Part shown: piece by piece, positions 13,126-26,033 of the stretch
Layout: each line of letters starts with the position of its first letter
How positions within the stretch are numbered: position 1 is the first letter of the stretch
Assembly: GCA_037179385.1 (NCBI GenBank)
Contig: CM074188.1
Location: 25,003,318-25,067,317 of the forward strand
DNA length: 64,000 bases
Direction of reading: 5' to 3'
From: Holothuria scabra
Taxonomy: Eukaryota > Echinodermata > Holothuroidea > Aspidochirotida > Holothuriidae
The notes under the pieces: generated by a model
Told to the model about the DNA's origin: nothing
The model's input: only the letters and a program-made list of their open reading frames with translations
The model's database searches: none
Made by a program: the position numbers and the translations under genes

Positions 13126-14512
13126 CTGGAAAAAGGAAAAGAAAAAGTATTGCATTCTTGTTTGCTTGACTTTTCTTACCAGAAGAGGTGTTTGTCCTCT
13201 GCAATACAAATATACAGTGAAACCAAAATCAGTGCCAAATCTACCTTCAAGTTACCGCAAAAAGGCCAAAGTCAGCAAGTTAACTCGTCTACCTGAAGCC
13301 GTTCTTCAGTCCGGCAGGCATTGGAGGGGCCGAATTGCACAGGATTTGATCAACGATCTGAAGGAGGGTCTAAGGGGAAGGGGCCGGTTCCCCTCCCCTT
13401 TAAGCAATTTTTGAATATTTAAGGACCTAAGTACCTCAGATGCAATCTAGTGCAACATTTAGCATCATTCGTAGTAATTTCTTGTTCCATTACCAAAAAT
13501 AAATTGCTCTGCAAAGAACAGGGGCACCATGATTCCGGCCCTCAACTGCCAGAACTTAAAAAAACCGCTAAGGAATCAAAGATTGTCGATACATTGGTAT
13601 ATTCGTGTAGCCTACAGAAGTCAGACGTTTCCCGAAGTAAGCGCTTGCCTATCTCGGCTCTTCCGGGGGTGTTGGTGGAACTCGATCAGAAGAAAATGTC
13701 ATACAAATTACCCAAAATCACAAGATTTTTAACTGAACTAGGCCAATAGTATCGGTTCCAGAATATTGATAAGACCATTTGTTAGGCAATGGCATAGTTA
13801 GGATTGATAGCGCTATCTGCAATAAGACAAATTTTGCAAACGAAGACGCAACGACAAAGCCATAATTAATTACCACGTGTACGTGGAATGGAGAGGTTAG
13901 CGTTATTTGGCATAAGGAAATATTTATAAATAAAACAAAGGATCACTGGTTGCACTTTCACTCCTGACAAATCTAAAAAAGAAAAAAAAAAAGGAAAAAT
14001 GAGCGATATTCGAATAAGGTGGCATTGTCGAAAATTTACTTTCTGGCAACCTTCGAATAATAATTACTTCTCACCATGTAAGAGATACTGGCAAGTACTT
14101 GTGGAATTTCCCGTCCAAGTTCACGAACTGCCGTAGGAGTAAATCTTAGCTTGTCCTTAAAATTTAAAAATGGGTTGGAAATTGGCAATGCTAAATGTGG
14201 TATACTTCAGTTGGTTGTTTAAATAAAGCACTATCAAAAGGTCACCTTCTTCTAAAGAACAACTGGCCTGGAAAGTTCTCATTCAACAATCAACATTGTT
14301 CAACGTTGACAGAAATAACCCTTATTTCTGAATTAGTTTCCCTCGGCCTACGGTACCTGGACTCTTCATGCAGTCAATTAGGTAGATAGTCTATATGATT
14401 ATTGGGAGGTTATTTGGCTATTTGACCTGTGGTGACCCTAGATTTCCATCTCGAGAATTTTGGGGAAAATTAGCTTTTTGACCTCCAGAGACCCCACATG
14501 ACGACGTTGGGT
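13126..14512. other. Gene A intron, no supported gene
   Basis: Intron with several short open frames on the plus strand (13091-13414, 13450-13749). They lack recognisable motifs or convincing splice sites. A minus-strand frame ending at a stop at 14036 is discussed among rejected items. Confidence 0.45.
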
Positions 14513-14842
14513 ATCCCAGCTAACATGCCCAGCTGGGCCCCAACTGGGTTTCGCTGTGCTACTTGCTGGGCCCCATATGGGCCCCATTCGTGTTTGTCAG
14601 GTGTTCCCACGTGGGGTCCAACTGGGCTAGTCTTTCCCATCTGAAGCCCAGCTGAAGCCCAGCTAGGTTTCAGTTATTGAAGCGGGGCCAAGCTGGGCTT
14701 CAACTGGGCAACGGCTGGGAAAGGCTAGCCCAGTTGGGCCCCACGTGGGAACACATGACAAACACGACTGGGTCCCAGCTGGGCCCAGCAAGTAGCCCAG
14801 CTGAAATCCAGTTGGGGCCCAGCTGAGCACGTTGGCTGGGAT
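14513..14842. mobile_element. GC-rich fold-back element (MITE-like palindrome)
   Basis: Two arms of about 150 bases are inverted copies of each other: left about 14513-14665, right about 14680-14842. Both begin and end with ATCCCAGC and share gtgttcccacgtgggg and cccagctgggcccc blocks. GC content is far above that of the neighbours. There is no coding capacity. It would fold into one long hairpin. Confidence 0.75.
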
Positions 14843-16127
14843 TACTGCAAAATTTTGCCTCCTGACCTCTGGATGATTTTTGTTCACCTCTGGCGACCAG
14901 ACAAAACCAAAACAAATGGTTCTTTCTCTCAAAATGATAAATCTATTTATCAAATGTGAAAAGTGGGGCTGTTTTTTTATCTTGAAATATCATGTTTTCA
15001 AGAGGTGTTACAAACACACACACATCTTCATCGCATAGATTCCCTACCTGCCTACAGCAATAAACCAAAATTCTCCGACGTGACTTTTGATATTTTATAG
15101 CAAAAGCCGGATAATCATTGACTGTACACCCTTTTTATAATTCAGGTTGTGTTGGGCCACCAGTCATCTTTAAAAATAAATAAAGCCAGACAACGCAATA
15201 TGTGACTCATTTCAAGCTGAACGAACCTGCAGCATTTTAAACCATACTAACTTTTCGAGTAGATATTGAGCTTCTAACAGTCTTCTATAACTTTTTGTTT
15301 CTAATCTGCATCGTGTGTTATCTAAAATATAAAGACCGCAAGAGGCATTCGTGATAAGAGGCATTTACGGTACATTGGGCATCTCTCTTGGTATTGCTTC
15401 GGGTCTTAATGTTACCTATATTCCCTCCGTCAAACTAATTGTAATTTCTATATATCTACCTTTTGAAACATTGAAGTGGCAAAGGGTTTTCATAATGTCG
15501 CTGCTATTTAAAACCCTAGGCTGTTAAAACTAACATAAACTATTTTTTTTTTTCATTTCATAAGCGTGGCTCTAGTGACAATTTATGCAGATATTTATTG
15601 TGATTTGTATTTTAATATTAATTTTGCTTTTTCTTCATCTTATAGCAACTGTAGCCTCGTGATACGAATTCATTGGCAACTTTGAACCATTCCAAGACAA
15701 AGAAGGGAGGCGGATGAATTAAGTGTTAAACAACTTGAAAGAATGGTTTTAGTAACGGTTTAAATTCGTTGATCTTAGAAGATAACGTTTAATTAAGTAT
15801 TCTCATGTTGCGGTAGTTGATAAATCTCGAAGATTTTATACATCACAAAACAAACGTTCCTTCTGAATAGTGCAATGTGGCTTACGTCCATATCGGGTGG
15901 TGGCTTTCACGCTCTCCTGTAGGCCATTCTCACCTCCTCTGGCTAAAGATCCCTAGCTCGGGCCATCACTCTGCCACTGAACCTACGTTATGCCGCATAA
16001 TGACTTACATCACCGATTTATTACATCAAAGTGTTTTGAAAAAAAAAATACTGACACGAACGAGTATATCAAAATAATTGTATTTTTTAGAAACTGTTTA
16101 CATGAATAGTCAAGTAACAGTACTTAC
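14843..16127. other. Gene A intron, nothing recognised
   Basis: AT-rich intron between the fold-back element and an LRR exon. A T run at 15543-15552 is the only simple repeat I note. No RNA gene or exon was recognised. Confidence 0.5.
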
Positions 16128-16199
16128 ATACGGGTGATCGAAGGGAGTCTTGTGAAGGTACCATTTAATATGTGTGTGATCTTGTTAACGTGCAAGTAC
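16128..16199 (-). CDS. Gene A LRR exon (72 bp)
   Basis: One leucine-rich repeat, core LHVNKITHILNGTFTRLPSI, after acceptor cttttcag and before donor gtaagtac, phase 2 at both ends. The LHVNKI strand and GTFTRLPSI helix-side segment match the 24-residue repeat. NGT is a possible N-glycosylation site. Confidence 0.86.
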
Positions 16200-18738
16200 C
16201 TGAAAAGAGATCATTAAAATTTTGCTTATGAAATGTTTAGTATAAGAATTGACTATATCAAGCACACCAGGTCCATTGTGACCCGGATAACAAACCGTGC
16301 AAACAGTTTTATTTTTCATAACTTCATCAAGTCCAGGCTTCGAGAGCCAAAATTTTGTCAGTTGACAGGTCAATTTGTTCTTATTATTATTTGACTGTTA
16401 TTGACTCTCCTGATTGTATTTCTCAAAGTGCAATAATCCAGTGACACATAACTATCAAAACGCTAAGTGAAGCATCTGTTCAGTCTATACATATAAAACG
16501 TTTTCGTGATTTTTTTACTCATAATGACTCTTCAGCCACTTGCAAATGGCGTGCACATTGCCATTATAACTCTAACTTCTTCATTAACAAAGAAATAGCC
16601 TACATTTGTTTGAAAATCAGCTGGACGGTGTACATTTCAAAGAATGTCTTTAAAGGCATATTCTGGAGACAAAATTCGTTAACTTTACAATAAGCAGAAA
16701 ATTTTTCTCTTTCAGAAGGTGAAAACTTCATCTCCATAGCTTATAGCGTTCGGAAGATACAAATTTTTAGAGTATTGTAAATTTTTGGGCGGATTTGATG
16801 CATCATGGAAAATCTGTGATGTCATCGTGGCACATTAATTTAACATTGCATTCAATTTACTTATAATTATGATGCTGCTGCATGCAATATTAAGCAATGT
16901 TTTTGGTTGTACTCCATCTATGGTAAAGAGTAACGCTAGGAAAAGATATTCAAACATTCCAACCGTATCAAATTTCAAGGACACACAGGATGTTCAATTA
17001 TAATGAAAAACAAAAGGAATTTAGAGCAATGTGCCCACATTACATAACTTTTGTGGCTTTGTTAAAAGCAGAGTTATTTCTTAACAAAATCAGCCAATCT
17101 TTAGAGTGAGATATCATGAGTTAGGAAAATGGTATTTTGATAGGGTTTGAAGGACATGGTGTGGAATACTTTTGTTTTTCTTACAAGACAGAGGCGAAAA
17201 GCCCCCAGAATATGCCTTTAAGTCCAGTATTTTGCATAGCTTCAAAACCGTAAAATACTCTCCACACTTTTGTACAGGAATAGACAATCCCCCGCAAAAA
17301 TGCAATGAGAGGGGTATTTATTATTCGAAAACTACTTCGATTGTTGGATTTACTCAGTGCGTCACGTAATGTGTGCCTTCTGTTCTGGCTAAGTGTATGG
17401 ATTTTTCAGTGCGATCGTTCTCCATACTAACACATTGTTCACGAAGGTACCTACATTCCTTATCTACCGTACCTGTTATTTTGACCATTTCTTCTATAAG
17501 TGGAATTTTTGACCGTTTCCCTGACTTCACCAATTTAACCGTGAACCAATATCAATATAATCACAGTATTTAAAGGGCAACAGCAGTCGCCCCAAACTTA
17601 TTTTGAAACAACAGCTAAATATCACAATTTTCATCTTATCTCTCTTCAAAGCAACTTCCATCATATTTTTAGGTTCAGTGTTGCATGTCCAAGGTAAACC
17701 AAGCAGGTACTCCTACAAATTTCATTTCTTTGAAGAGAATAATGTCACATGACTCTCAACAGCCAATCATGAAACAGGACAGTCTACTATACACTACTGT
17801 AAGCTGGGGTGACTGCTCTTGCCCTTTAAGACTGGCAGAAAGTCTTGTTCTCAAAGGAAGACAACCCGTTCCGCATTTCCATTGACTTTCTTAAGCACGT
17901 AGTTTCATCACTCATGAAAATAGTGTCAACCTTAAAATCGTTAAAGAGGTTTACACTAGTACTAAGACTGATTTCACGACCAAACCCTCAAAAATGCCGA
18001 TGGTTCAACACGCTGGTCAACCGCTAAAATCTGTTTTTACTGCGGTTCAGTTTAAACTGTTCTTATGTGCAAATGCTCAAATCTGCTACAGAAACGATCT
18101 ATTACCTGCTCGACAAATGCCTTTCCTACACAATGCATGAAGTTGAGTAAGCGGCAGAACATTTTACCTTTAGAAAAGTGTGCATTTGTGCAGCACTTAA
18201 TAATTTATTCGATCAAGACTTGAACTCAAGCGGCGCGAATAGTTGCGGTTTCCAACTTCTCTTCATACCATCTTCTTTGGCTTCGATTTGTACTTGGCAG
18301 TCGAGTTGCTACCGTTATGTTTTTGATGAAGTTTTACCAGGCTTCCAGGCCGCTGCGCTCCTGATAAGCAGATAAGAGTTATTTCACGTGTACCATATTG
18401 ATATGCACTTATAGGTGGCTACTTCTTGTACCGGACGAATGTTTACAGCTTTTACAGTAGAAAAACATTTTTAGTCACTAGACATCCAGACATCATGGTC
18501 ATCTGTCTACAATGTTCGCCGCTGTTTGAACAACTTACGTAATAACCTGTTTGAAGGGCAGGGTTAACTGCGCGTTGAAACACATCCAACTAGTTTTATG
18601 TTTCGTTTTCAATCAAATGGCAAGAATTACGGAGCAACTAACTTGAAATAAGAATTGGTCTAACTAAACCGCATTCTAATATCAATAATCACAGTACTTG
18701 GGACTGACATGGCTAAATATATTAATATTACTACTTAC
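16200..18738. other. Gene A intron, no gene seen
   Basis: Intron between two LRR exons. No further exon with LRR signature, RNA gene or terminal-inverted-repeat element was found by eye. Confidence 0.5.
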
Positions 18739-18810
18739 AAATTTTTTAGCATAGGCATATATGAGAAGACCTCAGGGGACACCTCTGAAATAATGTTGTG
18801 AGACAATATC
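18739..18810 (-). CDS. Gene A LRR exon (72 bp)
   Basis: One leucine-rich repeat, core LSHNIISEVSPEVFSYMPML, after acceptor ctctactag and before donor gtaagtag, phase 2 at both ends. It joins the exons at 20968 (CTG) and 16128 (TTG) without a stop. Confidence 0.86.
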
Positions 18811-19406
18811 CTAGTAGAGAAGAGAAGAAGTTGGCTGAGGTATAATTTTGTAATGCCGTTGCATTTTCTTGAAGAAGCTAGATAATTTATGAAAATATGT
18901 GTTTAGATCACCACGAGTTTGCAAAGTTTGTGATATTTTCCTAACTGATAGTGGGATTATACTGAACCGACCAGGTGAACTACAATCTTGGACATAACTG
19001 TTGGGACACTTTTCGTATTATGTTGTAGATTTCAGTTAGCAGGCTAACATTTAACCTCATTCCCCCTCACAGTGTTTCATCAAGGAGATGGCGCTGTGCC
19101 GTGAGAAACATAACAGTGGTCAACATTGGAACGGGAGCGAGATGTCCCAACAAGTTTTATCCAAGATTGTAGTAACCCTTCACCCTGGCAATTATCCATG
19201 AGATTTCCTCAACGTAGTATACATATTGAAGTGTCCGACCTGTGAAAACGGAATTCATGCCCGAGAAACCTCCACTAAATTTAGCTTATATTAACCACAA
19301 ATAGCCGAAGAGAACATCAGAAACGGAATTCAATGTCTTCCAGTAAAAAGGCATTTTAGCGAGGCAAATTAAACGTAGAAATATAAGTGTTTCACTCCAA
19401 AAGTAG

Positions 19407-20003
19407 ATGGATAGAAGGACGGACGGACGCACCGACGAATGGATGGATGGATTGATCGTTGGATTAGCTTGTAAGTTGGATGGAGTTTTATGGCCAAGTT
19501 TCCAACATATTGGTTTAAGTCGAGCCGGCCACGGTATTTTTCCACTTGTGGCTCACTGGCTGGTTTTCCCTAGTCCGTTGTTTATGCGGAGTGTCACGCA
19601 CAACTTCAGTAGGTTCCATTTTTTGAGTCTTTGGTTTGACCGAAACTTGGCCAAGTCTCTCGTGAGTATTCCCCGAGGAGCTGACAACACTACCTCTACA
19701 CAAATCCAGTACTGCAGCATCGTACAGCATACCGTATTTGCCTTTTTTTCTAACACGCCCTCTATCGGTCTATAAAGGTATCGCAAACGATACAATTAAC
19801 AGACCGATAGAGGGCGTATTAGACAAAAGGAAAATACGATACTCTGTACTATGCTGCAGGAGGGGGATTTTGAAGAGAAAGTTGTCAGCTCCCCGCGGAA
19901 CTATCACGAGAGACTTGGCCAAGTCTAGATATGACCCGACCTGGGAATCGAACCCGGGCCTTTCGCGTGAGAGCCGGATGCTCTACCGTTAAACCAAACA
20001 CGC
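19407..20003 (-). mobile_element. tRNA-derived SINE, interrupted by a fold-back element
   Basis: A SINE body on the minus strand (tail about 19490-19640) shares caagtcgagccg, gtggctcactgg and ttccctagtccgttg-like blocks with the copy at 26034-26275. Its tRNA-like head is at about 19929-20003, with B-box GGGTTCGATTCCC and A-box TGGTTTAACGGTAGAGC. A palindromic insertion at 19645-19924 splits body from head. Decayed GGAC/GGAT repeats flank both sides (19407-19450 and 20003-20055). Confidence 0.65.
19645..19924. mobile_element. Fold-back element inserted in a SINE
   Basis: Two arms of about 140 bases are inverted copies. Each outer end reads acttggccaagtctctcgtg, and the centre has gccctctatcggtct and its complement around ggtatcgcaaacgatac. 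It is noncoding and splits SINE sequence on both sides, so it inserted later than the SINE. The superfamily is unknown. Confidence 0.7.
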
Positions 20004-20240
20004 GGTGGATCGATGTATGGATGGATCGATGGACGGACGCACGGACGGATGGATAAGTAAAAAAATGAATAGGGCGAAAATGTCGTTTCGCCTTTTGACG
20101 TTTCCACACACTTTATATAGGAATGCGTAAATGTGTGGTAATGTCCTTTTAAAATTTACTTGCAATTGCTTCAATTTCGACAAATAAACGGACACGTATC
20201 TGTTATCAAAAGAGGGAAGAAAGTCAGAAATCATCGGACA
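20003..20240 (+). mobile_element. Third copy of the microsatellite-bounded MITE family
   Basis: After a decayed GGAT/GGAC repeat the block tttcgcc...acgtttccacacac appears, followed by an ATAGGAATGCGTAAA-like stretch and cggacattggactatttcg. These match internal blocks of the elements at 8926-9252 and 9363-9722. The right end is not clear. Confidence 0.5.
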
Positions 20241-20967
20241 TTGGACTATTTCGACATTACATATGTCAACTTCTAAAATGTATGGACAAATCCGGAGGGA
20301 TTGTGATAGTCTGATTTTCGTCAGCCATTGCTGGGGTCCATCACCTTTAATTTTTAGATTTCCTTCTTAACTTTTTCATGAATGGTTGTCCACTGAGGTG
20401 TATCTTCGTTTTCTCAACTTCACTGAATATGAGGACTTGAAATTCACGTAGACAATAAATGAAGACGAGTTAAGGTTGATGGACCCCACTACTGGCTGCC
20501 TACTGCCACTAAAAACAAGCGCTAATCGGACTCGTCTATACTTTAGAATTCTGGACTTGGGGTGGAAGAGAATGGAAGTGATCCCCAGCAGTCAGGAGAA
20601 GGGAACCATTAGGGAAACAAATTAGTAAGGTGGCCTGATCCTTTCCCCAGGAGTTACTATTACCAGACTTGATGGGGTTATAGTATTTCATCAGGGAATA
20701 GATATTAAAGTGAAAATACCATGAGAATCCTGCTTAACGTTACTGAACGACAGATGGCGCATACCGTATCTTGCAATAACTTTCCCACCCTGTAACAAGT
20801 TGACTGTCAACGGCCAAACATGAATGTTTTGTAGTCCATAATTTGAAAAAGAACTGTGCAATATATATCTATCTACCGCATGCCGCCATTTCTTCCTTTG
20901 ACATCTAGCTATCATACTGTCTGCCACTAGGCTAGAATAAATTTGAGAGGGAAATTATGTAACTTAC

Positions 20968-21033
20968 AGTGACATTAGTTTTGGTGGAAATCCATTTGGT
21001 GGTAAGTGAAAAATATTGTTGTGATCTAAATAT
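20968..21033 (-). CDS. Gene A LRR exon (66 bp)
   Basis: One leucine-rich repeat, core YLDHNNIFHLPPNGFPPKL, after acceptor ctttttcag and before donor gtaagtta, phase 2 at both ends. LDHNNI is a classic LxxNxI signature. It is similar to the neighbouring 66-bp exon at 21957, suggesting internal exon duplication. Confidence 0.88.
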
Positions 21034-21956
21034 CTGAAAAAGGAAACGAAAAATGTTTTAGACAGTTTTACTTGTAACTTGATGAAATATCCAACACATT
21101 TCTATCTACGTCGGGATTGAAGCAGTACAATATTTTCTCAAGCGGAAGTACTATTGTAAGGAGCCGCTCCGAAGTACTTTACAAACGAACAAGACCTTAT
21201 ATCCCTTGATGATTAATATAAATTCGAGAGCTGTGCCCATACTTAGTTATTTCAGCTGGATTCGGCTTATTATTTTTGTATAAGAAAGCAAATTAATCAT
21301 AACTATGATTACTTTACTATAAAGAATGTAAGACGATGTTTTTTCTAAAGACGCGCTTTTGAAGCGGCAATCAGAGGTTGTTTCACAATTTCTTCACAAC
21401 TGAAATTCCGCACCACAATTGTAGGGGCGATGCACACACTTTTACATTGACTCAAAACTAACAAAAATGATCCGTCATCACAGCCTTACGCTGTAATTGG
21501 TAACGCTTTAGTGGGGCTGTTTAGCCTAGCCTTGAATTTTTCTGGAATTTTGTTACCCGAACAAAATTCAGACATCTTCATTCAACACTTATGAATATAA
21601 TATTAACGTTTCTTACAACCTGAAAGATCTGTTCCATGTTTTTATATTTTGGTAAACAATTAGTTCAGAAAGAGAAATTCCCTGTCCAACTCTAATTAAA
21701 GCAGCCTGTATTATGTTAATGGAGAGAAATCTTTTTGTGCGGAATTATTCCTGATTTCTAGGGTAAACTTTAATGGCGGCAACCGAGGCACTTGGCCAGA
21801 GTTAGACATAAAAATTTATTATGCTGACTGGCTACGCAATGATGTATGTCCCTCTATGCATCACACGCCACGACTGAGATTTCACCACATTACATTAATT
21901 TTCAAGAAATAATTAAACTTGGAGTAAAGGGATTTTTTCGAAACAGATTTACTTAC
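21034..21956. other. Gene A intron, nothing recognised
   Basis: Intron between two related LRR exons. I see no exon, RNA gene or element ends. Confidence 0.5.
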
Positions 21957-22022
21957 AATACCATCAGCTCCGGTGGGAAAGCATTCGATGCTATGTATGA
22001 AATATTGTTGTAGGACAGGTAT
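21957..22022 (-). CDS. Gene A LRR exon (66 bp)
   Basis: One leucine-rich repeat, core YLSYNNISYIASNAFPPEL, after acceptor tctttcag and before donor gtaagtaa, phase 2 at both ends. It has the same length, phase and FPPxLMxL ending as the exon at 20968. Confidence 0.88.
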
Positions 22023-22138
22023 CTGAAAGACAGGACGAGAGATGCTATGGTAACTAAGTTTTAGGTTTCCATTTTATTATACTTAAGGTCGGATCAACAC
22101 ATAATAAGCACAATATACACCCTTTAATTAAACCAGTG

Positions 22139-22395
22139 AACTTAGTCCCTCTGTAACAGAGTGAAAAGTGTGCTTCACTCCATTAGAGTTTTTTTATTCA
22201 CTCCATATAGAGTGAAATTCACTCCAGAAGAACACATTTTTACTCTCGATAAAGTACCTATACAGTAGTCACTCTTAAAAAGAGAGTGATCATTGCAGAC
22301 ACTCGTGGAAAAATGAATTTCACTCTTCTTGGAGTGAAATTACACTCTAATGGATTGAATTAACTATTTTAATTCTATTTAAGAGGGACTAAGTT
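22139..22395. mobile_element. MITE with 14-bp perfect terminal inverted repeats
   Basis: The left end AACTTAGTCCCTCT is exactly inverted at the right end (AGAGGGACTAAGTT). The 257-bp body contains further inverted blocks built from gagtgaa/ttcactc. Noncoding, so mobilised in trans if at all. Confidence 0.8.
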
Positions 22396-25300
22396 AAGTA
22401 TTTTGATTTTAGAGTGTAATAGTACTAAAATATTTTCCACGGCACTTTTTCAATTATGGTTCTTAATGTCTTGTTATCTCTGTACCCCATAGATTACATG
22501 TGATACCTTTACGTAGCTTCATACGTTTCTTCTTCAGTTTAATCAATGGATTATTTGGAAGAAAGATTCGGCATCTTAGTTGCATCCATACTTCATGGTA
22601 ATTTAACCGATACTCCAAAAACCCTGATTTTGAGGCCTTTTTCATGGTATTCCTATTCCGTGATTTGAGCATTAAGGTGAAGACTACATGGCACAAGTGG
22701 ACCATGAAATTGCAGATTGGGTGCTGAAAGACCCGTCTTGATGAAGAAACAATATAAGAAAGCTTTATGCTGTTGTCTCAGTGAAGTCATTCAACAGTTC
22801 AATGAGCAGAGTGGTCAGTGGGGCCAGGTTTTTTTTTATGGAACAACTTCGAAACAGCTACCTGTTAGGACATGAGAAAATTATTTACACTTCGCTAGAT
22901 CAACAGTGAAAGCACTATATGGAGATCATCTGGCTGGATGTTGTCATGGGAAGATACACACCGATTGGGTTTTACAATCATAGAACCTATAAATGCGTTC
23001 AGTAAGACAATTGCTAGTAGAACTAGGGAAAAATAGACAACAACAATAGAATACTTAACACTCTTAAAACAAATCAAACCTTACCCAAACGCGTGACTAA
23101 CACGGGTGTTTATTTACCAATCTACACAGTTGAGTATTTTAACCAAAAGCACAAAAAGGCTAAGGGCGTGATGTTTTCGTGAACCAACCTGTCCGTGGTT
23201 AATATCGCCTGGTTGCAATCCCATTTATTTTCATATTTTATTAGGATTCGCCGTTTTTTTGAAATATTTATGATCATTAAGGACGACTCCAAAGAAAACT
23301 ATGTACATCACTTTTTTCTCAAATTTTGAATGGACAAGCCTTAATTTCTTTTAAACATTTTTCACGAATCCTTTACCAAGTGCTGAAATTTCCTTCACCT
23401 TCATTGATGTATTGATTATCAATAGCATATTAAGCCATATCTAACTTATGTATCAGCCAGATTATGGTTGATTGTTAGTTAGATTAAGAGGGTGTAGTTA
23501 CGAAAAAGCTTCAGGAATCGTAATGTTCCCTTAATTCTTTTGACCATTATTAAGAGAATAAAGTTACACACAGTGACGAGCTTAAATGGCTGAGACACTA
23601 GTCGAAAAGTGTCATTTCTGTCCTCTGTCTAAAAAGCGTACAGTTTTCAACGAATACAAAAGTGTTCTTTATAGTTTCTTATCAAAACTGATTCCAGATT
23701 TACCAAAATTTTCGTGCATGTTTTCGCACACCAAACTCCCGTTCAATATTGCTTTATTTTAAAACCGTCTCAATCCATTTTAGATATTTCAATAAATATG
23801 GTTTTACAAATGTTCGAGAGCAAGAATTTGGCTTGTTTTGCACGCAATTACCACAGGTTACATTCGGCTTTTCTGTTTCCTCGAAGTGAGGTAAATGATT
23901 GAGCAGCCCTACCCTCGTCGATGTCCAGTTCTCCACCAAGGGCACTTCAGCTACTTTTCTGTAGAGGTAGGGTGAAGAGGACTTTCGACCTAGTGTCAGT
24001 TTTAGCCATGTTTTCTCACAAATGCTGCGCGCTTCAGACATTATTCAAGGTTGTCACATATGTCCATATGTACATACCGATAACAACTTACGAAGACGCA
24101 TACCAGCAAAAGTTAAAAGCATTTTACGAATAATCTTGAGGACAAATCACCTCGTCACCCTAGGTTTTCTGGAATTGAACTGTCTCCATGAAAATTCTAA
24201 ACGCACGTTCTGCAAATATTTCGGGATCCTATATCGATCGTCATGCGTGTAAAAACAAGCTATCAGATGTTAGAAATTTTACTTCTTATTCCTTTTCTAA
24301 AGCAAAAATTGTCCAATGGAAAGAGTGTCCGATGAGAGTGTCCCCTGCCCCCTCGCCCTCCCAAAGACAGCCATCTATCAGTCATTGTCACCTTGCTATT
24401 GACATTTCTAGGATACACTCATGGCTTGCAGTGCTTGGCCAGATGAGGCGGAATATAGGTATGACTCCTCTATCCGTCATCATGGGTGTTTATGTACAGA
24501 GAGAAGGGAACTGTAATGGACAGCTCCCTGCAGGGAGTACGTACACGTCCCGAGCCTCTGGCTTAGACGAAGCAGGGAGTTGCTAGAGACTCCCTGTTCG
24601 ACGGCTTCACACGCTTCTCTGCAGCAATTGCAGGGAATATCAAATATGCACCGTAACTTGGTACTATCATGTAATGGCACCATGTATGGACCATATAACA
24701 ACCAAACCATTAGCTCTAGGTTCACAATTCTCACAATGCGATCTGAGGTCACAAGGTTTAATGACTAGCTTGAAATTGTGAACCAACAGCGAGGATTTAC
24801 AAACGGGGCCGGCGGAGCCGTATACACTCATGAACGACTGCAGTTCCCTGATTAAGTCAGTGAGACAATTTCTACTAATGAGAAACGAGAGCTCTGAAAT
24901 AAATTGCATGCAGGCGATATCTGGTATGAACTCAACTGATATAACTTAGCTTACGCTGATTTAATATCATGAAGTTTTATTTTGTAATTTCCTTGCTACA
25001 TTAGGCATCCCTTGCTTCTCTTAAACAATGGCGTGAAATTGTGCATTCATCAGAACAAAGAACTTTAATCAAAACACACCATTAAAGGTGTGTGTGGAAC
25101 CATCTGCAATGTCCTTACATGCACCTTTCACTGTCCTATTTAGTATTAGTCTAATTGATTTAGGGTGAGAACTACCATCAGTTTCATAACATTTCCTCAT
25201 AGAAGAACGTTGCAAAATATTTTACCTTAGTCATAGTAACTCTGGCTTAAGGACGTTTTTCGTGGTCTTATTACGTACTCCTATATACTAGGTCGGGTGA

Positions 25301-25920
25301 TACCTAACTTGAGGTTTTAAGTAATCCATATCACTACGCATAAAATGTAACCGCAATACCACTCTACACTGGCGACTGTTTTACATACTAAATGTCACCA
25401 TGTCGTTGCTCTTGATTGGATTATAGACTATAATTACTACAGATAACACGTACGTTGTGACAGCCCAAGAAACAGAGGCTGCGAGGTTTCAGAATAACTG
25501 CGTGCGAAATTATGTCTCATTATAATAGGTACATTTTGTGGAAGTAAACGAGGTTCATCGGCCTGCCTATTGTCCCTTGCGTATTCCCCGGACAAAGTCT
25601 CGGCGGGGTTCAAGGGGCTTCGTCCCATTAAGGTCTGAGGTGTTAGCACCTCTGTGTGAAATATTAGGTCCCATTACAGGTATATCTGTTTCAGCAGTGG
25701 GTCATCTGCAGCTGGCGCAGAGATTCTGACTGTGCAGAAAATGTCTCTGACGCCACTGGATCTGGCCAAAAAATAAAATGTCTAAAACGAAGACTTGCGT
25801 CAAAGTCGCAATCTGAAATAGATAAAACTGAAAGGAAACTCCGTTTTGTTATGAGTTCTATTCACATGGGACAAATGATTATTAAACGAATATTGTCTGA
25901 TTTGTTTTATTCATACTTAC
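22396..25920. other. Gene A intron, no supported exon
   Basis: Long intron. An LRR-like remnant without good splice sites lies at about 22495-22570 on the minus strand (see findings). Between 24520 and 24640 the motif cagggag and its complement recur, forming small hairpins around cctgcaggg. No RNA gene was recognised. Confidence 0.45.
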
Positions 25921-25992
25921 AAACCAACAAAGGAATCTAATCCTTGGAAATCGTTTTCGTTAATGCGTTGAATGTTCAAGTAACTAAATTCA
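25921..25992 (-). CDS. Gene A LRR exon (72 bp), first recognised repeat
   Basis: One leucine-rich repeat, core YLNIQRINENDFQGLDSF, after acceptor tcttgcag and before donor gtaagtat, phase 2 at both ends. This is the most upstream repeat I recognise. The exon at 27617 ends with Cys-Gly just before it, which is the usual position of a last capping Cys. Confidence 0.8.
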
Positions 25993-26033
25993 CTGCAAGA
26001 GAAGTAGACGTTTGTATTATGTCTCTCAAAGAT

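Noticed and set aside
14036..14200. Minus-strand frame of about 50 codons containing KDKLRFTPTAV and ELGREIPQVL
   Set aside because: It looks protein-like and ends in a stop, but has no start, no fitting phase-2 splice sites and no family I can name. A database search would decide.
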